Shown here: positions 15,990 to 24,566 of the stretch, piece by piece
How positions within the stretch are numbered: position 1 is the first letter of the stretch
Layout: each line of letters begins with the position of its first letter
Assembly: GCA_050948905.1 (NCBI GenBank)
Contig: JBMNES010000001.1
Location: forward strand, 2,480,001 to 2,544,000
Direction: 5' to 3'
DNA: 64,000 nucleotides
DNA from: DTKD01 sp050948905
GTDB taxonomy: Bacteria > Armatimonadota > UBA5829
The notes under the pieces: model-generated
What the model was told of the DNA's origin: nothing
The model's database searches: none
Seen by the model: only the letters and a program-made list of their open reading frames with translations
Program-made: the position numbers and the translations under genes

Positions 15990-18110
15990 CTACGGAGCCA
16001 AAGCAGTAAGGCTTCCGTCCAGACCAACAACATAAGCAGTCGTTCCGCTGGCCCCCACACCGGCCAGCACATAAAGTGACGGAGTGGTGTCGTATTGCCA
16101 CAAGAGTTTTCCATCCGAAGCCGACACAGCACTCAAAGTACCTCTGTTTCCGCATATATAGACAATACCATTGCACTCAGTCGGCGCTGTCGGAACCATG
16201 CCGGCAGGCACCTCAACCGACCAGATGGTCTTACCCGTAGAGTCGACTTTCTCTAACTTGTTGGTTGTGCAGCGCAAATAAACCGACTTGCCGTCTTCTG
16301 ATAGTCCTACGCCTGCAATTCCTTTAAGATCGGAAATAGTCTCCCCGGTTTGAGTATTCGACAGAGCACAGTCGTATTTGCGGTCTGGTGTGAACAATAC
16401 GTTGTTACAAACCACCGGCCCGCAGTCTGCCGGACTATAATATCTGGCTGCACCGCCGTAAGAACTACCGTGTCCTACTTGTTTCCAGACCAGCTTTCCA
16501 TCAGCGGTGTTGACACAGTAGATAAATGTGTCCCACGCACCATAATAGACCTTGCCATCGTGCAGGAATGGCTTGATCTCTATATTATATTTCGCTTCGG
16601 AGTTTTTCCAGTTTTGTTTGCCTGTCGCAACGTCTACGCTGTAGAAAGCGCCGGTGCCACAAGCAAAATAAACAGATTTACCGTCAGAAATCGGCGACGA
16701 ATAAATCGGCTCCTCGGCCTTGAATTTCCAGATTTCTTTTCCATTTGCAGCATTCAGACAATAAAGGTAGGTGTCCTCGCTGCCTACGTAGACCTTATCG
16801 CCCTGAGCCAGAATCTGCCCGCAAATCATACCTTTGGTCGGGAATACCCATTTGGACTTACCGGGTGCGGTATATGCGCGCACGGTTCCGTCATAGCCGC
16901 CGATATAGACGGTACCATCGGCTCCGATGGTCGGGGTGGTTTTACTTGCCGTGCCCGTCTGCACTCTCCAAAGGACCCTTGGCCTCGTGGAATCGATATA
17001 GAAGAATGTCGATTTATGGTATTCCTGGCCATCGACTCCGGTAAATGTGATTTTCATACTGTGAGCGCCCGGACTAAGGTCTTTGGCAGGCAGCAATCTC
17101 TCAAAGCTACCACCTGCTTTCAGCTCAAGAGCGGAGGTTTCTTTTGCCCCATCAATTCTCACGACAGCACTCTTGATCTCGCCTTTTCCCGCAGCGATCC
17201 AGACTTTTACAGGAATCTGAGCAGCATACGTCGCCCCTTCTTTTGGAGTAGCGATGTTGATAGCAGGGTATCGTTTCGCCGGCGGCGCAAGCGATTTTTC
17301 CAGCATCTTTTTTGTCGCTTTAGCCTCTGGACCCTGGTCCTTATATGCTATGCGGAGCGTGCCGTCTAATATCGAGTAGACCTGATAACCCGCCGGCCCA
17401 GGCCCGTAAGTCGACCCACCTTGCACGATATCGAAGTTCTCATATTTGCCGCAGTTGGCGCTGTGCCCATGGCCATACATGATAACGGCGATATTGTAAG
17501 GTCGTAACACATCAAGCAGCCGATCCACGTCATATCGGCTTGCAAACTCCGATGTGCCCGGCGGGTGGTGGAAAGCTACGAAGACAGGTACATCCTTACC
17601 TGCCTTTTCCAAATCTTTTTTCAACCAATTTAACTGATCCGGCCCAAAAGCTGGCAGGGGGTGCTGGAACCCCGAAGAATGCAATATGACGAAATGACAG
17701 CCGTTTTTATCAAACGAGTAATATGGCCATCCATATTTCTGAGTAACCTCATAAGTAAGTGAACGCCAGGTACCGTCGTGGTTCCCAACCGAAAGATACA
17801 ACGGAATCTTGGTGTTTTTGTGGTATTGCAGGAACTTGCTATATAAGTCCGCTCCTCCAAATTCCGTAGCATCTCCCGTGTCGATGATGAAAGAAATTGG
17901 TAGAGCGATTGTCTTATATGGCTCCAATAGAATAGGCTGAGGATCGGCGAACTCAGCAATTGTTTCTTCAGCCTTTGCTTGTGTTGTGTGGTCGTCGCTG
18001 GTGTGTGCAAAACTGAAATTGCCGATAGCGGCCCACGCAGGCATTGCTACTGCACAGACAAACAACATCAGCATAAGCACCATAGACCATGATTTAGAAC
18101 GTTTTAACAA
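15990..18110 (-). CDS. Secreted metallophosphoesterase fused to a PQQ-type beta-propeller
   Basis: A 706-residue exported protein. Signal peptide 1-27 (ending MPAWA). Calcineurin-like phosphoesterase domain about 30-270 with HTSDDH, DTGDATEFGG, SVGNHD, FVAFHHPPGT and MYGHGHSANC, supplying the Asp, Asn and His ligands of a dinuclear metal site. An Ig-like segment follows (about 295-380, ending FFYIDSTRP), then about seven Trp-docking propeller repeats (for example TPTIGADGTVYIGGYDG and SSPISDGKSVYFACGTG). The substrate is unknown. It is 12 nt downstream of the small metallopeptidase gene and may be the last gene of a long minus-strand operon. Confidence 0.85.
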   Translation of the reverse strand: MLKRSKSWSMVLMLMLFVCAVAMPAWAAIGNFSFAHTSDDHTTQAKAEETIAEFADPQPILLEPYKTIALPISFIIDTGDATEFGGADLYSKFLQYHKNTKIPLYLSVGNHDGTWRSLTYEVTQKYGWPYYSFDKNGCHFVILHSSGFQHPLPAFGPDQLNWLKKDLEKAGKDVPVFVAFHHPPGTSEFASRYDVDRLLDVLRPYNIAVIMYGHGHSANCGKYENFDIVQGGSTYGPGPAGYQVYSILDGTLRIAYKDQGPEAKATKKMLEKSLAPPAKRYPAINIATPKEGATYAAQIPVKVWIAAGKGEIKSAVVRIDGAKETSALELKAGGSFERLLPAKDLSPGAHSMKITFTGVDGQEYHKSTFFYIDSTRPRVLWRVQTGTASKTTPTIGADGTVYIGGYDGTVRAYTAPGKSKWVFPTKGMICGQILAQGDKVYVGSEDTYLYCLNAANGKEIWKFKAEEPIYSSPISDGKSVYFACGTGAFYSVDVATGKQNWKNSEAKYNIEIKPFLHDGKVYYGAWDTFIYCVNTADGKLVWKQVGHGSSYGGAARYYSPADCGPVVCNNVLFTPDRKYDCALSNTQTGETISDLKGIAGVGLSEDGKSVYLRCTTNKLEKVDSTGKTIWSVEVPAGMVPTAPTECNGIVYICGNRGTLSAVSASDGKLLWQYDTTPSLYVLAGVGASGTTAYVVGLDGSLTALAP

Positions 18111-18122
18111 TGTGTAGTCCCC

Positions 18123-18572
18123 CTAAATGACTTGCAGTTTTCGTAATATGGCAAGCGCGAACTTATCTGCTTTAGTCTGCTTATATCGACCATTCAGGCC
18201 CTGGATGTGATCCAGATAATGAGAAAACTCGTGCAAAAAGATCCCCAAAATCAGATCCTCCGCGTTGTCGAAACTCACAGTCTTCAATCGCTGATAGACT
18301 CGCTGTTCGCCGTATTTATCGCGAGTTTTATAATAATCTGAAGTCTTGAATTGGACCTTTACCGGATATCGATTGTATCTATTAATGCGCAATCGTATCA
18401 GCTTTCCGTCCTCAAAACCTCTAGCCTGACGATAATAAGTTCCTGAAATATACCTCCCAGACCCTTTCGGGCAGTATTTTAATTGAACCGTTACCCCATC
18501 AGTCGGATATTCGCACACTGCCTCACGGAGCGCAGCAGCTACATTATATCTAGTCGAATTTTCAACAATCAT
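18123..18572 (-). CDS. Small HExxH putative metallopeptidase
   Basis: A 149-residue protein from ATG 18572. Near the C-terminus it carries FLHEFSHYLDHIQG, an HExxH zinc motif with a further His four residues on, and downstream TKADKFALAIL, whose Asp could be a third ligand. The N-terminal part (EAVCEYPTDGVTVQLKYCPKG) has no recognisable domain, and there is no signal peptide. I choose this start because the frame upstream lies inside the preceding membrane-protein gene, which ends only 5 nt away. Probably cytosolic; substrate unknown. Confidence 0.7.
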   Translation of the reverse strand: MIVENSTRYNVAAALREAVCEYPTDGVTVQLKYCPKGSGRYISGTYYRQARGFEDGKLIRLRINRYNRYPVKVQFKTSDYYKTRDKYGEQRVYQRLKTVSFDNAEDLILGIFLHEFSHYLDHIQGLNGRYKQTKADKFALAILRKLQVI

Positions 18573-18577
18573 ATTTA

Positions 18578-19843
18578 TTACACTGGCGGAAAACCACTTA
18601 GGCGTCCGGCAAAACGCCGATTCGTCCAATATGCGCCTGCCAAAGAGAATATCAACACTCCTCCGGCTGTTACCCACATCGCTGAATCGAATACCGGCGA
18701 TACGTTGACGCTGGATTGTCCGACAATCCCCCAGCCCATACCACACATAAGCATGATCACCGCCAGGTAAATGAACTGCAAAATGGTAATTCTGAACGCC
18801 GTCGGCAGAGAGCCATCACGCGACCCCATCCGCACAGCCAGCCAGCCGGCAGCCATCGAAGCAACAGCCGCTATCAGTCCGACAACCCAGGCATATTTTA
18901 TAGGCGGTTTTTTTGTGGTCTCGGTTCCCTGCGTTACAGTAGTGCCACGATAAACCTGCAGGTTCATCTTGTATGCGGCGCTCGGAATATTCACAGGCAC
19001 AGCAGCCGAGTATAATCTTGCCGAATAGACAAACGAGTATCCTGCGCCCGCAACCGCAGGCAACACTTGTATTAGTTTCGGCTGAACGCTAAGGTCTTCA
19101 TCTCCTATATCTGATTTCACAAACCAAACCCACACCCCAGCCACAATGAGCAATTGAATGACCAACCCCACTGCCAAAACCGCCTTTGCGCACACCCACC
19201 ATTTACCAGGTGCCGCGTCAGTTCTTTCTCCACTGCGAACTGCACCCAGGCCTCCCAAATATGAGAAGATCACACCAAAAATCGAGGCGTATATCAGTAC
19301 GCCGATGATTGAAGACCTGTAAGCCAGATCAGGCGGTGACAGCTCAAAACCTTGAACGGGAGGCACGGCAGTGGAGACAAACTCGGCGAAAACAAAAGAA
19401 GAGGCAGCCGCCAGCGCGGCAGTGTGTAGTATCCCAGCCCCAACAGCCGAGCCGATCATACCCCATCGCCCGGCAGCATCGCGCATTCGACCAGCGACAA
19501 ATCCACCTATCATAAGCGCGACAGCGGGGATTATCCCCCAGAGGGTGATGGGTAGAGAAATCCAGGCAACAGAATTACCGTTGATCGCGGGGCCGGAGCC
19601 AAAAATAGTCACGTGCTGGGCAGCGTAGTAGTTTAATCCAGCTAATGGCAGTGTGTCTTTGAAGTTCCATGCGGTGTCACCGGTGAGCACTCCCAATCCG
19701 ATCAGACTGAAGAGGTAACTCAATAAATATCCAACGACAAGCGCAACTAATGCGCCGACGAGTGCAGCAACAAAAGGATTGGCCGCTTCACCTTTCCAAT
19801 GACTGCCTGGCCTCATGCGGAAACGCGCCTCCTGCTTGCTCAT
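18578..19843 (-). CDS. Multi-pass membrane protein of unknown function
   Basis: A 421-residue integral membrane protein with about eight hydrophobic helices, grouped as five in the first 240 residues and three in the last 120 (YAWVVGLIAAVASMAAGWLA, ILQFIYLAVIMLMCGMGWGI, AMWVTAGGVLIFSLAGAYW). Between them is a roughly 90-residue extramembrane stretch. The N-terminus is basic and cytosolic. No family signature is recognised. It sits between surE and the small HExxH protein in a same-strand run; it could be the membrane partner of that peptidase, but that is conjecture. Confidence 0.75.
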   Translation of the reverse strand: MSKQEARFRMRPGSHWKGEAANPFVAALVGALVALVVGYLLSYLFSLIGLGVLTGDTAWNFKDTLPLAGLNYYAAQHVTIFGSGPAINGNSVAWISLPITLWGIIPAVALMIGGFVAGRMRDAAGRWGMIGSAVGAGILHTAALAAASSFVFAEFVSTAVPPVQGFELSPPDLAYRSSIIGVLIYASIFGVIFSYLGGLGAVRSGERTDAAPGKWWVCAKAVLAVGLVIQLLIVAGVWVWFVKSDIGDEDLSVQPKLIQVLPAVAGAGYSFVYSARLYSAAVPVNIPSAAYKMNLQVYRGTTVTQGTETTKKPPIKYAWVVGLIAAVASMAAGWLAVRMGSRDGSLPTAFRITILQFIYLAVIMLMCGMGWGIVGQSSVNVSPVFDSAMWVTAGGVLIFSLAGAYWTNRRFAGRLSGFPPV

Positions 19844-19898
19844 TCATTATGCGACGCCACCACTATCTGACTTAACGATTCGCCGCACAATTCCTCCC

Positions 19899-20678
19899 TC
19901 ACTTTCCTCTCAACTCAATCTGTTCTACACCCCAACCCTTAATGGTCTCTATAGAGCTCACATCAGTCAGATCAAGATGCACGGGTGTTATGGAGATATG
20001 GCCATCTGCCACGGCCTTGACGTCGGTGCCTTCCTCAAGCTCATCTTCAGGCAGGTCCCCACCGAGCCAATAATAGTCTCTCCCCATAGGGTCGGTTCGC
20101 CTCTCAAGTTGACCGACATAACGCCGTTTGCCCTGTCGGGTAACTTTTACTCCTAATATCTCAGACGCGGGAATATCCGGCACATTTACATTCAACAGTG
20201 TGCTGTCTGGAAGTTTGTGACCTTCGAGGAGTCTGGCCAGGTCAACGGCGACATCGGCGGCAGCAGTATAGTCGACTTTGGATTGAAGATTTGTCACAGA
20301 AATCGCGAAAGAAGTGATTCCAAGAATGGCGCCTTCCATAGCAGCGGAAACCGTGCCGGAATATGTCAGGTCCCAGCCTAAGTTCGGCCCGTGATTTATC
20401 CCCGACACCACCAGGTCAATCGGATCTGTCAACGCGCCCAATATCGCTAAGGTGACGCAGTCAGAAGGGGTTCCATTAGAAGCATAAGCGGGGCTGCCAT
20501 CTTCGAGGACAACTTTTTCTGCACGCAGAGGCTTATGCAGGGTTATCGAGTGCCCGCACGCGCTTCTCGGCCTGTCCGGAGCCACCACAAACACGTTGGC
20601 CACTTTATCCAAAGCTGTCTTTAACGCCAGCAAGCCATCCGCAAAAACACCATCGTCGTTTGTAACCAGTATATTCAT
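19899..20678 (-). CDS. surE: 5'/3'-nucleotidase SurE
   Basis: Metal-dependent nucleoside monophosphate phosphatase. The 259 residues show the full SurE pattern: ILVTNDDG at the N-terminus (Asp ligands), VVAPDRPRSACGHSIT, SNGTPSDCV, and VSGINHGPNLGWDLTYSGTVSAAMEG. Length is normal. It lies 30 nt downstream of an MTAP-family phosphorylase gene on the same strand, so nucleotide dephosphorylation and nucleoside phosphorolysis are encoded side by side, consistent with purine salvage. Confidence 0.94.
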   Translation of the reverse strand: MNILVTNDDGVFADGLLALKTALDKVANVFVVAPDRPRSACGHSITLHKPLRAEKVVLEDGSPAYASNGTPSDCVTLAILGALTDPIDLVVSGINHGPNLGWDLTYSGTVSAAMEGAILGITSFAISVTNLQSKVDYTAAADVAVDLARLLEGHKLPDSTLLNVNVPDIPASEILGVKVTRQGKRRYVGQLERRTDPMGRDYYWLGGDLPEDELEEGTDVKAVADGHISITPVHLDLTDVSSIETIKGWGVEQIELRGK

Positions 20679-20708
20679 ATAGATATATTCACCGTTGTTT
20701 GCTGTTAA

Positions 20709-21617
20709 TTAGTCCCTGAGGTGGCTTTCACCTTCCGGGCAACGGGATTTCCCGGGTTTGTTAATCCACGAATGCCAATCGTCGTCGATATCCCCGCGCA
20801 GCCTGTATCTTTTCATCGAGACACCACAGTTGCAATCCGTTTTCTTATCTGCCAGAAGCGCTTCAATTGCAAGAGAGGGCAGAACCTTTACCGCGTTTTC
20901 CACGGCGGTCTTCTCTCCATCAGCAAGCAGCCCTTCGAACAGTTCGCCTTCTTTGTATTTGCGCTCCACTACGCCCTCAGCGTAATTGGTAACGTAGCAG
21001 ATCGGACAGTAACACATTTCGAGCTCTTTTGCCAAAAACGCCTCCGGCACCAGAGTCATACCCACCAACGTAGCGCCGAACATAGCGTATTTCCTGATCT
21101 CGGCAGGGGTTTCGAGCCGGGGCCCCTGGGTGCATACGTAGACATCCTCAGTTCGGCAATGGCCATACTTACGCTTGATAATGTCGGTCAGATTGTGTGC
21201 TAAGTGAGGGCAAAACACCGGGTTTTGTCGAATAAATCCGATTCCAAGTCCCTCATAAAAAGTTGTCTTACGGCCGTCAGTTTCGTCGATTAAATCCCCC
21301 GGCACCAATATCTCGCCAATAGCAATACTCGTGTCGATGGCTCCCGGCCCGGACCAGGCCACGATTTTCGATACGCCGAGTTCCTTCAACGCCCAGATAT
21401 TGGCCCGATAGTTCACGAACGGAGCAGATACTGTGTAACCCGTCTCTCCGTGGCGAGAGAGGAAAAATATCTCCTGGTCATCGACTTGCAGCTTATGAAT
21501 AGGAGGGCAATAACCGAAAGGGGTCTTAAAAGGGTTAATACACCCGACTTCAGACAAGCCGGCCACCGTTCGGTAACCCTGACTACCGCCGATTATCGCC
21601 AACCTTCCCGCCATCAA
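20709..21617 (-). CDS. MTAP/MTIP-family phosphorylase coupled to mqnC
   Basis: A 302-residue trimeric purine nucleoside phosphorylase relative: IIGGSQGY at the N-terminus, FLSRHGETG phosphate-site motif, NYRANIWALKELGV, QGPRLETPAE and VGMTLVPEAFLAKE. The base-site segment reads VTNYAEG instead of the TDYD of adenine-specific MTAP, suggesting a 6-oxopurine substrate. The C-terminus adds about 35 residues with CNC. Its ATG overlaps the mqnC stop (21614-21617), so it is translated with the menaquinone genes. It may act on futalosine or related nucleosides, or remove 5'-deoxyadenosine made by radical SAM enzymes (both inference). Confidence 0.87.
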   Translation of the reverse strand: MMAGRLAIIGGSQGYRTVAGLSEVGCINPFKTPFGYCPPIHKLQVDDQEIFFLSRHGETGYTVSAPFVNYRANIWALKELGVSKIVAWSGPGAIDTSIAIGEILVPGDLIDETDGRKTTFYEGLGIGFIRQNPVFCPHLAHNLTDIIKRKYGHCRTEDVYVCTQGPRLETPAEIRKYAMFGATLVGMTLVPEAFLAKELEMCYCPICYVTNYAEGVVERKYKEGELFEGLLADGEKTAVENAVKVLPSLAIEALLADKKTDCNCGVSMKRYRLRGDIDDDWHSWINKPGKSRCPEGESHLRD

Positions 21618-22693
21618 TCAAGTCCCCGTTTATGCAGTTTTAAAATCTTATACAGCGTAGTTCGTTGTGCTGCGTCGAATCCTGCGGAATGGATCAGAGC
21701 TATCAGGTCGCTTTCGCTCATTTTATGCGAAACCCCGGCTGCGGCGACGACGTTCTCTTCTATCATAGTGCTGCCGACGTCGTTTGCACCGAACCGCAGG
21801 GCCAACTGCGCGACTGCCGGGCCTTGAGTCACCCAGGAAGCCTGAATGTTATCTATATTATCCAGATACAGACGGCTGATTGCCAGCATGCGCAGATATT
21901 CGTGTGCTCCGGCGGCTGGGCGGTTTATCTGAGTGTTGCCCGGTTGAAATGGCCACGCAATGAAAGCCGTGAATACGCCTGTATAGTCCTGCAGTTCGCG
22001 GATCCGCCGGAGGTGCTCTATTCGCTCTAGGTTGCTTTCTCCCATCCCAAAAACCATAGTCGCAGTCGAGCGCATACCGAGACTCGCCGCAGTCCGCATC
22101 ACCTCAAGCCATTGATTTGTGGAACATTTTTTCGGGCTTACCTGCCCTCGCGTGTTATCCGTCAATATCTCCGCGCCCCCGCCGGGCAGAGAATCCAGCC
22201 CGGCATCGCGCAGGCGTAAAAGTGCCTCCCGAATCGACAATTCCGAAAGCTCTGCAATGTGTACAATCTCTGGCGCTGACAGGCAATGAAGCTGTATATC
22301 GAATTGCGATTTGATGGTGGCCAGCAGCTTCTCGAAATATTCGATTTTTAGATCCGGATGCAACCCGCCCTGCATCAAAATCTGCGTCGCCCCTAGATCA
22401 ACTGCCTCGCGGACCTTCTGCAGAATCTCTTCGGTCGATAGGACATACCCGCCTGGATCGCCAGGCTCTCTGTAAAATGCGCAGAACCGGCAGCCGGAGA
22501 CGCAAATATTCGTATAATTTATATTACGATCAATCACATAGCTACGGCTGGCCTCAGTATGCTTGGACTGGCAAATATGATCCGCAGCCCATGCGAGACT
22601 GGGCAAAGTGGCTTCCTGCATTAAACGAATTGCATCGGTGTTGGATATTCTATCGCCGTTGATGGTCGATTCCAGGATTTCTCGAACGCTCAT
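21614..22693 (-). CDS. mqnC: Dehypoxanthine futalosine cyclase (radical SAM)
   Basis: Radical SAM enzyme that cyclises dehypoxanthine futalosine in the futalosine menaquinone pathway. The 359 residues contain the cluster motif CVSGCRFC (CxxxCxxC), then MQGGLHPDLKIEYFE, LHCLSAPEIVHIAEL, LDSLPGGGAEIL and TATMVFGMGES, the MqnC rather than MqnE pattern. The ATG overlaps the mqnA stop (22690-22693) and the stop overlaps the phosphorylase start, so it is embedded in a tightly coupled operon. Confidence 0.92.
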   Translation of the reverse strand: MSVREILESTINGDRISNTDAIRLMQEATLPSLAWAADHICQSKHTEASRSYVIDRNINYTNICVSGCRFCAFYREPGDPGGYVLSTEEILQKVREAVDLGATQILMQGGLHPDLKIEYFEKLLATIKSQFDIQLHCLSAPEIVHIAELSELSIREALLRLRDAGLDSLPGGGAEILTDNTRGQVSPKKCSTNQWLEVMRTAASLGMRSTATMVFGMGESNLERIEHLRRIRELQDYTGVFTAFIAWPFQPGNTQINRPAAGAHEYLRMLAISRLYLDNIDNIQASWVTQGPAVAQLALRFGANDVGSTMIEENVVAAAGVSHKMSESDLIALIHSAGFDAAQRTTLYKILKLHKRGLD

Positions 22694-23460
22694 CTAATCA
22701 TCACCTTGCTATCCAACAACCCGTGTGCGATTGCTTTTTCTCGAAACAGCTCGAAACCCTGTCGTTGCTTGTCGCCAAGATCGTAGACCATTATCCGCGA
22801 CAGATAATCGAAACAGACATCGTAAGGCAAGCCCAGGCGTTTTGATTCCGCATCGGCGATCCGAGGCAGCATAGTCATACCGGCTTCTTTAGCAGTATGA
22901 AGTACTTCAATCAACTCCGAATCGATACCTTTTCCGGCCCACACAGCGAATACTGCGGGCAGGCCGGTGAGCTTTTTCCACTCCTCGGCCAAATCCAGCA
23001 GGTAAAGGCCCTCTTTAGGAAAGAGCATCGCCGGGTCCCCTATGACCATAGCAGCATCGGCCAACTTTAGCATATTGACAGGATCCGGGTCGCTTCTTAC
23101 GAACCTGGGAGTAAGTCCGTACGCCTCTTTGAGGATAATACGCAGTATATTCGCCCCTGACAGGCTGCTGGTATCAACTGCTACAGTGCCTATCGATTCT
23201 ACAGGCTTTTTGCTCAAAAGCAGGACGCTTTTCACAGGGCCATCTGCGGCAATACATATCCCCGGGCATATTCCAAAATCCGGGTTCATAAAACAGGCGA
23301 AGCTGGAGACCGGGGCTGCGGCGATTTCCTTTTTGGCCAGCATCCCGGCCAGTACCGCAGGTGGAGCATAGACGAACTCCCAGCCCTCAGGCAGTCCTCC
23401 CTGCTCAAGCGTATAGACAAGCGGCCTCACGTTCAGATATGGCAAACATCCTAATCGCAT
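22690..23460 (-). CDS. mqnA: Chorismate dehydratase
   Basis: Removes water from chorismate to give 3-[(1-carboxyvinyl)oxy]benzoate, the first step of the futalosine route. The 256-residue protein has the periplasmic-binding-protein-like MqnA fold with LGCLPYLNVRPLVYTLEQG at the N-terminus, AAPVSSFACF, VAVDTSSLSGANILRIIL and AMVIGDPAMLF. It starts 11 nt after the mqnE stop and overlaps mqnC by 4 nt. Confidence 0.92.
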   Translation of the reverse strand: MRLGCLPYLNVRPLVYTLEQGGLPEGWEFVYAPPAVLAGMLAKKEIAAAPVSSFACFMNPDFGICPGICIAADGPVKSVLLLSKKPVESIGTVAVDTSSLSGANILRIILKEAYGLTPRFVRSDPDPVNMLKLADAAMVIGDPAMLFPKEGLYLLDLAEEWKKLTGLPAVFAVWAGKGIDSELIEVLHTAKEAGMTMLPRIADAESKRLGLPYDVCFDYLSRIMVYDLGDKQRQGFELFREKAIAHGLLDSKVMIR

Positions 23461-23471
23461 ATCTATCCTTC

Positions 23472-24566
23472 TTAAATCAAATTGTATATTGTATCGCGCT
23501 CCGTCGGGACCAGCCCAGCCTCCTGGATCAGATGCTTTATATCTTCAACTGTCAACCCTTCCGGCGTCTTTGCTCCTGCCCGATGCGTGATCTTTTCCTC
23601 GACAACCGTGCCATCAAAGTCGTCTGCCCCGAAGCTTAATGCGGTCTGGGCGAGTTTGAGTCCCAGCATGATCCAGAAGACCTTCAAATGCGGGATATTG
23701 TCGATCATGAGCCGGGAGATAGAATACAGCTTAAGGTCGTCAAGCGCACTGGTCGGAGAAGCCATCTGAGCAAGATCGGTGTTTGCTGCGTGGAACTTCA
23801 GTGGGATAAAGGTCATGAATCCGCCTGTTTCGTCCTGCAGTTCCCGAAGCGCGATCATATGCTCAACCCGTTCTCGACAGGTCTCTACATGGCCAAACAA
23901 CATTGTTGCGTTGCTTTTCAGCCCCAGACTATGAGCCTCGCGCATCACCGCCAGCCAATCCGAACCGGGCATTTTTTCCGGGCAGACAATAGATCGCACG
24001 CGAGGGCTAAATACCTCTGCGCCTCCTCCGGGAATAGACCCCAATCCGGCGTCTTTAAGCTCAACGAGCGCTTCCCTGACCGTAATTCCTCCGACTTGAG
24101 CGATATGAGCTATCTCAACGGCTGTAAAAGCCTGTATATGTACTGTCGGTAATCTTTGACTCAGCGCAGAAAGCATGTCCGTATAATATGAGAGAGGCAG
24201 GGTCGGATGCAGCCCTCCTACAATGTGCAGTTCGCTGTACTGCATTCTCTGCCATTCGGATTCTGCCTGGTGCACGATCTGGTCAACGGACATCGCGTAG
24301 GCGTCGGAATCACCCTCATTTCGTGAAAATGCGCAGAATCGGCACCGATTTTTGCAGATGTCGGTATAGTTAATATGCCGATTGACCACGTAATACGCTC
24401 TATCTCCGTTCAAACGCGTTCTGATCTCGTTCGCAGCGGCGCCTATCGCAGCAATATCATCCGACTCAAATAGCCGCACCCCGTCATCCACAGAGAGCCG
24501 AGCGCCAGACAAGGCCCTTTCCAGAATATCTCCAACGTCGCTTTTTTCAATCATCAAGTCGATCAT
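23472..24566 (-). CDS. mqnE: Aminofutalosine synthase (radical SAM)
   Basis: Radical SAM enzyme that adds the adenosyl group of SAM to the MqnA product to give aminodeoxyfutalosine. The 364 residues carry CKNRCRFC (CxxxCxxC), LHIVGGLHPTLPLSYY, FTAVEIAHIAQV, LGSIPGGGAEVFSPRVR and ATMLFGHVETCRERVEH, the MqnE signature. The ATG overlaps the ubiA-type stop (ATGA at 24563-24566). Having mqnE rather than a futalosine synthase implies the aminofutalosine branch, which needs deamination or direct hydrolysis downstream; no enzyme for that is obvious here. Confidence 0.92.
   Translation of the reverse strand: MIDLMIEKSDVGDILERALSGARLSVDDGVRLFESDDIAAIGAAANEIRTRLNGDRAYYVVNRHINYTDICKNRCRFCAFSRNEGDSDAYAMSVDQIVHQAESEWQRMQYSELHIVGGLHPTLPLSYYTDMLSALSQRLPTVHIQAFTAVEIAHIAQVGGITVREALVELKDAGLGSIPGGGAEVFSPRVRSIVCPEKMPGSDWLAVMREAHSLGLKSNATMLFGHVETCRERVEHMIALRELQDETGGFMTFIPLKFHAANTDLAQMASPTSALDDLKLYSISRLMIDNIPHLKVFWIMLGLKLAQTALSFGADDFDGTVVEEKITHRAGAKTPEGLTVEDIKHLIQEAGLVPTERDTIYNLI

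Noticed and set aside
16350..17369. 339-codon open frame antisense to the phosphoesterase/propeller gene
   Set aside because: Long but antisense to a clear gene, with a Cys/Arg-rich, non-protein-like translation.
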